From NCBI RefSeq assembly GCF_943846705.1, contig NZ_OX044366.1, positions 2,976,001 through 3,040,000 on the forward strand: a DNA stretch of 64,000 bases, read 5' to 3'. The position numbers were made by a program, and so were the translations under genes. The notes beneath the pieces were generated by a model. The model ran no database searches and had not been told where the DNA came from. It saw only the letters and a list, made by a program, of their open reading frames with translations. Source of the stretch: an uncultured Pseudomonas sp. Its GTDB lineage: Bacteria > Pseudomonadota > Gammaproteobacteria > Pseudomonadales > Pseudomonadaceae. This document shows positions 7,541 through 15,049 of this stretch, piece by piece; positions within the stretch are counted from its first letter, which is position 1, and every line of letters starts with the position of its first letter.

Positions 7541-9100
7541 ATGATTGAAGCCGCCTGGATTGCTTTCGCCTTTGGCATGGGTTTGGCTGCGCGAATAATA
7601 GGTCTGCCGCCATTGGTCGGCTATCTGGGTGCAGGCTTTGCCCTGGCGGGGGCTGGCGAACACCTCGGTTTTGGCCCGCATGACAGTGCTGCGCTGCAGC
7701 ACATTGCTCATTTGGGTGTATTGCTGTTGCTGTTTACCGTAGGCCTTAAGCTGAAGCCGAGTAACTTGTTGCGCCGTGAAGTGATTGGCGGTGGGCTGCT
7801 GCACTTCGTCATTTCCAGCGTGTTGTTTCTACCGGCGATCATGCTGCTGCTCGATCTGCCTTGGCATCAGTGTTTATTACTGGCGTGTGCCTTGTCGTTT
7901 TCCAGTACGGTGCTGGCGGCCAAGGTGCTCGAAAGCAAACGCGAGCTGCGCGCATTCCACGGGCGTGTAGCGATTGGCGTGCTGGTGATTCAGGATCTCA
8001 TAGCCTTGCTGGTAATGAGCCTGGCGGCCGGCGATTTGCCTTCACCATGGGCGTTGCTGGTGTTCGGCCTGCCGTTTCTTCGTCCTTTGCTGTTTCGCTT
8101 ACTCGATGTCAGTGGCCACGAGGAGTTGATGCTGTTGCTCGGCTTGCTCTTGGCGCTGGCGGTCGGTGGTTTCGGTTTTGAGCAGTTGGGGCTGAGTTCA
8201 GAGCTGGGGGCGTTGGCATTCGGGGCTCTTTTGGCGAAGCACAAACGGGCTACGGAACTGTCCAACTCCTTGTGGGGGATCAAGGAGATTTTCCTCGTTG
8301 GCTTCTTTCTGCAGATCGGTATTGCTGGTCTTCCGGATGCTGACGCGTTGATGTTTGCGTTGGTAATGACGGTGTTATTGCCGCTCAAAGGTGTGCTGTT
8401 CTTCTTTTTGTTTCTGCTCTTTCGCTTGCGCGCACGCAGCGCCTTCCTCACCAGCGTTAGCCTGACCAATTACAGTGAGTTCGGCCTGATTATGGTCAGC
8501 GTGGTGATGCCGCAGTGGCTGATTCCGTTGGCCATTACGGTGGCGCTGTCCTTTGTTATTTCGGCGCCACTTAACCGGATGGTTCACCCGCTGTACGAGT
8601 TGCTGGCCAGGCGGTTGATTCCCTTTGAACGCAATATTCGCCACCCCGATGAGCAACCCCTGTCCCTGGGAGATGCGCAGACGCTGGTGATGGGCATGGG
8701 CCGTACTGGTCGCGCGGCTTACGATTATTTAACCGAGCAGGGCTATCGCGTGGTGGGGCTGGACTCCGACCCGGTGGTGATCGAGCAGAGCAAGGCGGCA
8801 GGTCGTAAAGTGCTGTTCGCCGATGGTGAGGATTCGGTGTTTTGGCAGCACCTGGATATGCCAGGGATTGATGCGGTGATTCTTACGCTTAACGATGAAG
8901 AAGCGAAGATTATTGCTACGCAGAAACTGCGCGAACGTGGTTTCAGCGGCCTGGTGGTGTCCCATGCCTTGTACGAGGACATCGCTAGACGTATCCAGGA
9001 TGCAGGAGCCGACCGGACCTACCTGACCATGAGCGAAGCTGGTTCGGGTCTGGCCGAGCATGTGATCAGGACACTGGAGACCCGCACCGAAGCTTCCTGA
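7541..9100 (+). CDS. CPA2-family cation:proton antiporter with TrkA-N domain
   Basis: A 519-residue inner-membrane protein of the KefB/YbaL/RosB type. Residues 1-365 contain about 12 hydrophobic segments with the family features GLPPLVGYLGAGF and LLLFTVGLKL near the start, and the SSELGALAFGALLA unit. A cytosolic Rossmann domain follows from about residue 380, with the nucleotide motif GMGRTGRAAYDYL, acidic strand end LDSD, and HALYEDIARRIQDAGAD. It likely exchanges K+ or Na+ for H+ under nucleotide control. AAGGA precedes the ATG by 8 bases. The transported ion is not determinable from sequence. Confidence 0.9.
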   Translation: MIEAAWIAFAFGMGLAARIIGLPPLVGYLGAGFALAGAGEHLGFGPHDSAALQHIAHLGVLLLLFTVGLKLKPSNLLRREVIGGGLLHFVISSVLFLPAIMLLLDLPWHQCLLLACALSFSSTVLAAKVLESKRELRAFHGRVAIGVLVIQDLIALLVMSLAAGDLPSPWALLVFGLPFLRPLLFRLLDVSGHEELMLLLGLLLALAVGGFGFEQLGLSSELGALAFGALLAKHKRATELSNSLWGIKEIFLVGFFLQIGIAGLPDADALMFALVMTVLLPLKGVLFFFLFLLFRLRARSAFLTSVSLTNYSEFGLIMVSVVMPQWLIPLAITVALSFVISAPLNRMVHPLYELLARRLIPFERNIRHPDEQPLSLGDAQTLVMGMGRTGRAAYDYLTEQGYRVVGLDSDPVVIEQSKAAGRKVLFADGEDSVFWQHLDMPGIDAVILTLNDEEAKIIATQKLRERGFSGLVVSHALYEDIARRIQDAGADRTYLTMSEAGSGLAEHVIRTLETRTEAS

Positions 9101-9164
9101 GTGCCTCGGTTTGTAGACTGGCCCTGAGGGGGAGGGTAGCCGCACTGATTACATCGCCAGAAAA

Positions 9165-9193
9165 TGCAAACGCCCGCAAGAAGCGGGCATTTG
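9165..9193. terminator. Bidirectional terminator between antiporter and apt genes
   Basis: GCCCGC (9172-9177) and GCGGGC (9183-9188) form a stem with a 5-base loop, flanked by A-rich and T-rich tracts. It lies between two convergent genes. Confidence 0.8.
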
Positions 9194-9205
9194 GCAGTGT
9201 CGTGG

Positions 9206-9754
9206 TTACTGGTCGTTTAGCGCAAAGCGGGTCAGTGCGAACGTGGGGATACCAATGTCCTGCAGTTTCTGTGAGCCGCCCAGTTCGGGCAGGTCGATGA
9301 TGGCTGCCGCTTCGATGATGCTTGCGCCCATGCGTCGCACAAGTTGCACGGCAGCCAAGAGGGTGCCGCCGGTTGCGATCAAATCATCGAACATCAATAT
9401 TTTGTCGCCTTCGCAGAGGCTGTCCGCATGCACTTCGAGCTTGGCTTCGCCGTATTCGGTTTTATAACTTTCGCTGAGCACGTCTGCGGGCAGTTTGCCT
9501 TCCTTGCGGAACAGCACCAGTGGCTTGTTCAGCTCATAAGCGATGATCGAGCCGATCAGAAAACCACGGGCGTCCATGGCGCCGATATGGCTGAAGTCTG
9601 CTTCTACGTAACGCTGGATGAAACTGTCGGCGACCATGCGCAGGGCGCGGGGTGACTGAAACAGTGGGGTGATATCACGAAAGATCACCCCAGGCTTGGG
9701 GAAGTCCACTACCGGGCGGATCAGGGTTTTGATGCTGAATTCGTCGAAGATCAT
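9206..9754 (-). CDS. apt: Adenine phosphoribosyltransferase
   Basis: A 182-residue cytoplasmic purine salvage enzyme converting adenine and PRPP to AMP and pyrophosphate. The PRPP loop is MFDDLIATGGT at residues 121-131; upstream are DFPKPGVIFRDITPL and the DARGFLIGS segment near 61-69 that contacts the base. Length is typical. It is transcribed away from anr's start, in the same direction and directly downstream of anr (28-base gap), an arrangement shared with P. aeruginosa, so read-through from anr is possible. Confidence 0.96.
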   Translation of the reverse strand: MIFDEFSIKTLIRPVVDFPKPGVIFRDITPLFQSPRALRMVADSFIQRYVEADFSHIGAMDARGFLIGSIIAYELNKPLVLFRKEGKLPADVLSESYKTEYGEAKLEVHADSLCEGDKILMFDDLIATGGTLLAAVQLVRRMGASIIEAAAIIDLPELGGSQKLQDIGIPTFALTRFALNDQ

Positions 9755-9782
9755 CGGCTAGGTCCTGCGCAGGGCGATTCTA

Positions 9783-10517
9783 TCAGCCGTCGAGATTGCC
9801 GCCGGCCAGGGCGCATAGCTCGATAGGGTCGAGGATATGCACTTCTTTGCCTTCGGCTTCGAGTAGCTGGTTCTGTTGGAAACGGGTAAATACCCGCGAT
9901 ACGGTCTCTACCGCCAGACCCAAATAGTTACCGATTTCGTTGCGCGACATGGCCAGGCGGAACTGGTTGGCCGAAAAGCCGCGTGCGCGGAAGCGCGCCG
10001 AGAGGTTAACCAGGAAGGTGGCGATGCGTTCATCGGCGGTTTTCTTCGACAGCAACAGCATCATCTGCTGATCGTCGCGGATTTCCCGGCTCATCACGCG
10101 CATCAACTGGCGGCGCAGCTGCGGCAGTTGTACTGACAATTCGTCGAGGCGCTCGAAGGGGATTTCACACACCGAGGTGGTTTCTAGCGCCACAGCCGAG
10201 ACGGGGTAGGCTTCACTGTCCATGCCCGACAAGCCGACCAGTTCGCTGGGCAGGTGAAAGCCGGTGATTTGTTCATCGCCGCCGTCGCTCAGGCTGAATG
10301 TTTTAAGCGTGCCGGAGCGCACGGCGAACACCGAATTGAAGATGTCGCCCTGGCGGAACAGAAACTCGCCCTTTTTCAGTGGCCGGCCGCGTTTGACGAT
10401 GTCGTCGAGAGCGTCCATGTCCTCCATGTTCAGCGAGAGTGGCAGGCACAAGCTCGACAGGCTGCAATCCTTGCAATGCGCTTGATGAGGTGCGTGCAAC
10501 TTGATGCTTTCGGACAT
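9783..10517 (-). CDS. anr: Anaerobic/low-oxygen regulator Anr (FNR family)
   Basis: A 244-residue CRP/FNR activator whose [4Fe-4S] cluster senses oxygen; without oxygen it dimerises and binds TTGAT-N4-ATCAA sites. The cluster ligands expected in Anr/FNR are present: C15, C18, C24 near the N-terminus and C117. A cyclic-nucleotide-like beta-roll covers about 40-150, and the C-terminal helix-turn-helix has the FNR recognition pattern EIGNYLGLAVETVSRVFTRFQ. The frame is open 24 codons further upstream, but the ATG at 10517 has AGGA in front and gives the exact family length. It heads a region rich in its likely targets: hemN with an Anr box and two cbb3 oxidase operons. Confidence 0.96.
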   Translation of the reverse strand: MSESIKLHAPHQAHCKDCSLSSLCLPLSLNMEDMDALDDIVKRGRPLKKGEFLFRQGDIFNSVFAVRSGTLKTFSLSDGGDEQITGFHLPSELVGLSGMDSEAYPVSAVALETTSVCEIPFERLDELSVQLPQLRRQLMRVMSREIRDDQQMMLLLSKKTADERIATFLVNLSARFRARGFSANQFRLAMSRNEIGNYLGLAVETVSRVFTRFQQNQLLEAEGKEVHILDPIELCALAGGNLDG

Positions 10518-10849
10518 CACGGGTGATCCTGGATAAACACACAATAGTCGTAAGGTTACAGCAGTGCGTAGGGTGCGGCCAGTGCGCACGATCCTGATCG
10601 ATAGCTCAAGTACGCCGTTTTGCGGGAAAAAGAGTGGCTGGCATTAAACCCTGCAGGAAACGACAGCGTGCGCTTAGACACGGGCAGAACTGGATAGCCT
10701 AGTCCAAGCTAAGGTGGCCCTATGTTGTAACCCAGATAGTCTGACGCTGCTGTTCATGCCCTGCCGTGCAATGGCGTTAAGACAATATCGCCCATTGGCG
10801 GCGCATCGCAGGTTTATGCCGAGCTCTGTCGGCGCACATGGAGTTCACG
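10518..10849. other. Divergent region between anr and PHA synthase-like gene
   Basis: About 330 bases with no credible ORF. It must hold both divergent promoters. I looked for an Anr box and found only CTGAT...CTCAA near 10602-10616 with wrong spacing, so autoregulation is not supported by sequence. Confidence 0.4.
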
Positions 10850-12505
10850 ATGACCAAGGAAAATAACGTCCCAACCTGTAGTAGCGTTGATCCGCAGAAC
10901 GCACAGGCCGAGGCTCCCCGCGAATTGCTGGTGGCTCGTTTGGCGCGCCTGGCAGCAAATGGTGCTCGCGTTGCTGTGGCCAGCGCGGAACTTGCGACGG
11001 AACTGGCAGCAGTCGGCCTTGGCAACTCAAAGATTGAGGCTGACAAGCGCGACCGGCGTTTCACTGACCCGGCCTGGCGTGAGAATCCAGGCTATCGTCG
11101 CCTGGGGCAGGCTTACCTAGCGTGGTCGGGTAGCGTCAATCGACTCGGCGAGCAGTTGGATATTCCAGATTGGCGCAAGAAAGAGCAACTGCGCTTTGCC
11201 CTGGACGTGTTGACCAGCGCCGCCGCGCCGACAAACACCCTGTTTGGTAATCCGGCTGCGCTGGCAAAGGCCTTCAGTACTGGCGGTGACAGCCTGCGGC
11301 GGGGGATGAAAAACTGGCTGCATGACCTACAGCACAATGGTGGGATGCCGACTCAGGTGGACAGCAGTGGCTTCAAGATTGGTGAGAACCTGGCGGTAAC
11401 CCCAGGCGCGGTAGTGTACCGCTGCGACGTGTTTGAACTGATCGAATATCGCCCGGTGACGGCGGTGGTTCGCGAGCGCCCGCTGCTGCTGGTGCCGCCG
11501 GTGATCGGCAAGTACTATTTCCTCGACTTGGCCAAGGGCCGCAGTTTTATCGAGTATGCCGTCAGCCGCGGCTTGCACTTCTTCACCATCAGCTGGCGCA
11601 ACCCATGCGCCCAGCAGGCCGAATGGGATCTCGACACCTACGCCGCCGCTGTCATTGAAGCCCTGGGGGTGGTCCGCGACATCGCTGATGGCGCCGAGCC
11701 CAATGTTCATGGTGTTTGCGCTGGTGGTCTTATTCTCAGTTGTGCACTCAGCCATCTCGCTGCGCAAGGCAAATGCCAGGTACAGGCCGCTTCCTTCAGT
11801 GTGATGCTGTTGGATTTCGATACGCCAGCACCAATCGCGGCTTTTTCGTCGAAATCTGTGGTCAACCGCGCTCGTCGAAGCTCGGCCAAGGCTGGCGTAT
11901 TGAGCCCAAAAAACATGGCCAGCGCTTTCGCCTGGCTGCGCCCGAATGATTTTGTCTGGAATTACTGGCACAACAATTACTTGATGGGGGAGGCCCCGCC
12001 GTCAAACGACATCATGGCCTGGAATGCTGATGGCACCCGGCTGCCAGCGGCCTTGCATAGCCAATTCCTCGATATCTTTAAGGACAACGCTCTGCTCAAG
12101 GGGAGCCTGGACGTCCTGGGGGCACCACTTCAGGCCGGTGCCATCGAATGTGACAGCTATTTTATGGGGGCAGAGGGCGACCATGTGACGCCGTGGCAGG
12201 GTTGCTATCGCTCTGCGCAGTTGTTCGGTGGTGAGCGTAGTTTTGTGCTCAGCAGCGCGGGACATATCGCCAGCCTGATCAATCCACCGAGTAACCCCAA
12301 GGCCCGTCACTTTGTTGGCCCGGCACCGAGCGTCGACCCAAGCGATTGGTTGGCTCAAGCCAGCGAGCAGCCAGGAACCTGGTGGGTGCACTGGGCCGAC
12401 TGGATGCTGGAGCGTGCCGGGGCTGAGCGCAAGAGCCCACAGGTGGCTGGCAGTCAGAGCCATCCCGAGCTGGAACCCGCTCCGGGTCGCTACGTCCACG
12501 AATGA
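10850..12505 (+). CDS. Stand-alone PHA synthase-family protein
   Basis: A 551-residue alpha/beta-hydrolase-fold protein of the polyhydroxyalkanoate synthase family, which joins hydroxyacyl-CoA units into polyester. The lipase-like box is GVCAGG with nucleophile C290, and the other triad members are D444 (AEGDHVTPW) and H472 (SAGHIAS). Blocks APTN, NNGGMPTQV, VVYRCDVFELIEYRP and ISWRNP match medium-chain (class II) synthases, but the rest diverges strongly. No phaZ, phaD or phasin genes flank it, so this is not the standard phaC1-Z-C2-D locus. GGAG lies 7 bases before the chosen ATG; the ATG 12 bases earlier overlaps that SD. It is absent at this place in P. aeruginosa as I recall it. Substrate range unknown. 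Confidence 0.85.
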   Translation: MTKENNVPTCSSVDPQNAQAEAPRELLVARLARLAANGARVAVASAELATELAAVGLGNSKIEADKRDRRFTDPAWRENPGYRRLGQAYLAWSGSVNRLGEQLDIPDWRKKEQLRFALDVLTSAAAPTNTLFGNPAALAKAFSTGGDSLRRGMKNWLHDLQHNGGMPTQVDSSGFKIGENLAVTPGAVVYRCDVFELIEYRPVTAVVRERPLLLVPPVIGKYYFLDLAKGRSFIEYAVSRGLHFFTISWRNPCAQQAEWDLDTYAAAVIEALGVVRDIADGAEPNVHGVCAGGLILSCALSHLAAQGKCQVQAASFSVMLLDFDTPAPIAAFSSKSVVNRARRSSAKAGVLSPKNMASAFAWLRPNDFVWNYWHNNYLMGEAPPSNDIMAWNADGTRLPAALHSQFLDIFKDNALLKGSLDVLGAPLQAGAIECDSYFMGAEGDHVTPWQGCYRSAQLFGGERSFVLSSAGHIASLINPPSNPKARHFVGPAPSVDPSDWLAQASEQPGTWWVHWADWMLERAGAERKSPQVAGSQSHPELEPAPGRYVHE

Positions 12506-12522
12506 AGTAAAGAGTGATCAGG

Positions 12523-12570
12523 GTGGCTCTCACCCTGGGGCAGTCAATTATGACTGGCCCGGAGAGCCAC
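12523..12570. terminator. Convergent stem-loop between PHA synthase-like gene and hemN
   Basis: Outer arms GTGGCTCTC (12523-12531) and GAGAGCCAC (12562-12570) enclose inner arms GGCAGTCA and TGACTGGCC around an ATTA loop. There is no T-run, but its position between two convergent genes suggests transcript termination or 3'-end protection. Confidence 0.55.
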
Positions 12571-12573
12571 GCC

Positions 12574-13956
12574 TTAGATCACCCGTGAAAAGCGTTGGCG
12601 GCTGACCTCGTCGAGGTAGCGATCAAACAGCATGCACAGCGCGCGCACCATCAGGCGGCCAGCAGGCTGAACCTCAATGCCTTGGGCACTCAACTCAATC
12701 AGGCCATCGCTGGCCATCTCCTGCAGTTGCGGCCAAATATCGGCAAAGTAGCTGCGAAAGTCGATGGCATAGGCCTGTTCGATATCGGCAAAGCGCAGCT
12801 GGAAATGACAAATTAACTGCTGAATCACCGCACGCCGCACACGGTCGTCAGCATCACAATGCAGGCCGCGCAAGGTGGCCAGTTGGCTATGGTCGAGGCT
12901 GTCCTGGTATTTACTCAGGTCGCTGTTGTTCTGGCAGTAGAAGTCGCCAATCTGGCTGATCGATGACACCCCCAGGCCAATCAGGTCGCAGTGGCCGTGC
13001 GTGGTATAGCCCTGAAAGTTGCGTTGCAGGCTGCCGTCTTCCTGGGCGCTGGCCAGTTCGTCGTCGGGCAAGGCGAAGTGATCCATGCCGATATAGCGAT
13101 AGCCGGCGGCGTTCAGTTGTTCGATGCTGGCCTGCAGCATGGCCAGTTTGGCGCAGGGGCTGGGCAGGTCACAGCTGTTGATCCGTCGCTGCGGCATAAA
13201 GCGCTCCGGCAGGTGGGCGTAGTTGAACAGCGATAGACGATCCGGTTGCAGGGCGATTACCTCGTCCACTGTGCGAGCGAAGCGTTCCGGGGTTTGCAGC
13301 GGCAGGCCATAAATCAGGTCGATGTTCACCGAGCGAAACTGCAGGGTGCGCGCCGCTTCGACGATGGCGCGGGTTTCCTCCAGGGTTTGCAAACGGTTGA
13401 CTGCGCGCTGTACGGCCGGGTCGAGGTCCTGCACACCCAAGCTGACGCGGTTGAAGCCCAGCTCGCGAAGCAGGCCCATGGTTGACCAATCTGCTTCGCG
13501 CGGGTCGATCTCGATGCTGTAGTCGCCTGAATCATCATCCAGCAGGTTGAAGTGCTGGCGCAGGTGGGCCATCAGGTGGCGCAGTTCATCGTGGCTGAGA
13601 AAGGTTGGGGTGCCGCCGCCGAAGTGCAGCTGTTCAACCCTTTGCTTGGCGTCGAGATGACGGCTGATGAGCTCCACTTCACGTTCGAGTTTTTCCAGAT
13701 AGGGCTGGGTGCGTCCGCGATCCTTGGTGATGACTTTGTTGCAGGCGCAGTAGTAGCAGATATGTGCACAGAACGGGATGTGCACATACAGCGACAGCGC
13801 TCGCAGCGCTGTGCGGCTGTCGCGCAGGGCATGCAGCAAGTCGAACTGGCCGACGCGCTCATGCAGTTGCACGGCCGTCGGATAGGAGGTGTAGCGCGGG
13901 CCGGCCTGGTCGTAACGGCGGATCAGGTTGCTGTCCCACTGAATGGCGTTGAGCAT
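12574..13956 (-). CDS. hemN: Oxygen-independent coproporphyrinogen III oxidase
   Basis: A 460-residue radical-SAM enzyme that oxidatively decarboxylates coproporphyrinogen III to protoporphyrinogen IX without oxygen, supplying heme at low oxygen. The cluster cysteines C63-C67-C70 sit in HIPFCAHICYYCACNK. The upstream block YDQAGPRYTSYPTA and the following LHFGGGTPTFL are hallmarks of true HemN rather than HemW. A well-matched Anr box lies 64 bases before the start, so low-oxygen induction is expected. Its neighbours are the cbb3 oxidase assembly genes, whose product needs heme. Confidence 0.96.
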   Translation of the reverse strand: MLNAIQWDSNLIRRYDQAGPRYTSYPTAVQLHERVGQFDLLHALRDSRTALRALSLYVHIPFCAHICYYCACNKVITKDRGRTQPYLEKLEREVELISRHLDAKQRVEQLHFGGGTPTFLSHDELRHLMAHLRQHFNLLDDDSGDYSIEIDPREADWSTMGLLRELGFNRVSLGVQDLDPAVQRAVNRLQTLEETRAIVEAARTLQFRSVNIDLIYGLPLQTPERFARTVDEVIALQPDRLSLFNYAHLPERFMPQRRINSCDLPSPCAKLAMLQASIEQLNAAGYRYIGMDHFALPDDELASAQEDGSLQRNFQGYTTHGHCDLIGLGVSSISQIGDFYCQNNSDLSKYQDSLDHSQLATLRGLHCDADDRVRRAVIQQLICHFQLRFADIEQAYAIDFRSYFADIWPQLQEMASDGLIELSAQGIEVQPAGRLMVRALCMLFDRYLDEVSRQRFSRVI

Positions 13957-14019
13957 GCGGGTATTCCCGGTTTGGCTTGCAATACCAGGGGAGTCTAAGT
14001 GCGCCGCTGTGGGGGTGTT

Positions 14020-14033
14020 TTGACTTGCATCAA
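14020..14033 (-). promoter_or_regulatory. Anr (FNR-type) box upstream of hemN
   Basis: TTGAC-TTGC-ATCAA matches the Anr/FNR consensus TTGAT-N4-ATCAA at 9 of 10 defined bases. It lies 64 bases upstream of the hemN ATG, consistent with a class II activator site near -41. hemN is a known Anr target in P. aeruginosa. Confidence 0.8.
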
Positions 14034-14061
14034 GCAGCTACGTGCTGTGACCGTTTGCCGA

Positions 14062-14745
14062 TCAGTGGCCCATCAGCCAGTGCTGGTGCGGGCCGGGCAG
14101 GGTCCACAGGCCGAAAAGGATGACCAGAATACCACCGGCCATGCGGATACCCTGCTTACGCAGCAGCGCCGTCAGGCGTTCGGCGGCCAGGCCGGTGGCC
14201 AGCAAGACCGGCAGGGTGCCGAGGCCGAAAGCCAGCATCAGCGCGGCGCTGTCGAGTGCGTTGCCCTGGCTCGCGGCCCATAACAGGGTGCTGTAGACCA
14301 GGCCGCACGGCAGCCAGCCCCACAGGCTGCCCAGTACCAGGGCGCGGGGTAGGTTGGTGACGGGCATAAAGCGCCGGGTTAAAGGTTGGATGTAGCGCCA
14401 CAGACCACGGCCTAGGGCTTCGATGCGGGTCAGGCCGCTCCACCAACCGGCTAGGTACAGGCCCATGGCAATCAGCAGCAGCGCTGCGGCCACACGCAAA
14501 GCGTTAACCAGCGGGCTGCCGGCGACTACCCAACCGGCCAGGCCGAGCAAGAGGCCGGCCAGGGTGTAACTTAGGATGCGCCCCAGGTTGTAGGCCAGTA
14601 GCAGTTGAAAGCGCCTGGCGCGTTGCTCCGGCGCAATGGCGAGGGTGAGGGCGCTCATGAGTCCGCCGCACATGCCCAAACAATGGCCGCCGCCGAGCAG
14701 GCCGAGGATCAAGGCCGAGACCAGCAGGGGCAACAACTCAAACAC
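14062..14745 (-). CDS. DsbD_2 / TauE-SafE-like membrane protein in cbb3 assembly cluster
   Basis: A 227-residue polytopic inner-membrane protein with about six hydrophobic segments. It carries the motif GGGHCLGMCGG in the first segment and the second conserved block LWGWLPCGLVYS; both are typical of the DsbD_2 (UreH/SafE-like) family often annotated as sulfite exporter. The conserved Cys pair suggests metal or thiol chemistry, and its place after ccoS hints at copper or oxidase maturation (inference). The GTG start overlaps the ccoS stop by 8 bases and is preceded by AGGA; the longer frame reads through ccoS and is not a gene. Convergent intergenic with hemN. Confidence 0.82.
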   Translation of the reverse strand: MFELLPLLVSALILGLLGGGHCLGMCGGLMSALTLAIAPEQRARRFQLLLAYNLGRILSYTLAGLLLGLAGWVVAGSPLVNALRVAAALLLIAMGLYLAGWWSGLTRIEALGRGLWRYIQPLTRRFMPVTNLPRALVLGSLWGWLPCGLVYSTLLWAASQGNALDSAALMLAFGLGTLPVLLATGLAAERLTALLRKQGIRMAGGILVILFGLWTLPGPHQHWLMGH

Positions 14746-14956
14746 CAGGCTTGTCCTGTTCTGTTTGAGGCTCGTCGCGCTGTGGCGTCGGGCTGATGGC
14801 GGCTTGGTGTTTAGGGTCTTCGTCGTCGAACAGAATGCTGTGGGCCGGACCGTCGAGGTCGTCGTACTGGCCACTGTCCACAGCCCAGAAGAACAGCCAG
14901 ATGGCAAAGCCGACTAACGCAATGGCGACCGGGATCAGGATATAGAGGGCGGGCAT
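14738..14956 (-). CDS. ccoS: cbb3-type oxidase assembly protein CcoS
   Basis: A 72-residue inner-membrane protein. One transmembrane helix (about residues 3-25, LYILIPVAIALVGFAIWLFFWAV) is followed directly by the family motif DSGQYDDLDGPAHSILFDD and a disordered acidic tail. CcoS is required for mature cbb3 oxidase, probably for cofactor insertion into CcoN. It sits downstream of ccoI, but a 93-base gap filled by an inverted-repeat element (14983-15049) separates them, and it overlaps the next membrane-protein gene by 8 bases. Confidence 0.94.
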   Translation of the reverse strand: MPALYILIPVAIALVGFAIWLFFWAVDSGQYDDLDGPAHSILFDDEDPKHQAAISPTPQRDEPQTEQDKPGV

Positions 14957-14982
14957 GGAATCTCCAGGTGCGGGCGAGACGG

Positions 14983-15049
14983 AGGGTGGATGTCGCTTCT
15001 TGCATCCACCCTGGCGGTGCTGTGGTGGATCGGTGAAACGTGATCCACC
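14983..15049. repeat. REP-like paired hairpins between ccoI and ccoS
   Basis: Two adjacent hairpins share the word GGTGGAT: AGGGTGGATG (14983-14992) with CATCCACCCT (15003-15012), and GGTGGATC (15024-15031) with GATCCACC (15042-15049). It abuts the ccoI stop. The two-hairpin form and position recall Pseudomonas REP/BIME elements. A genome-wide copy count was not possible. Confidence 0.55.

Noticed and set aside
10602..10616. Anr box between anr and the PHA synthase-like gene
   Set aside because: The half-sites CTGAT and CTCAA have the wrong spacing for TTGAT-N4-ATCAA.
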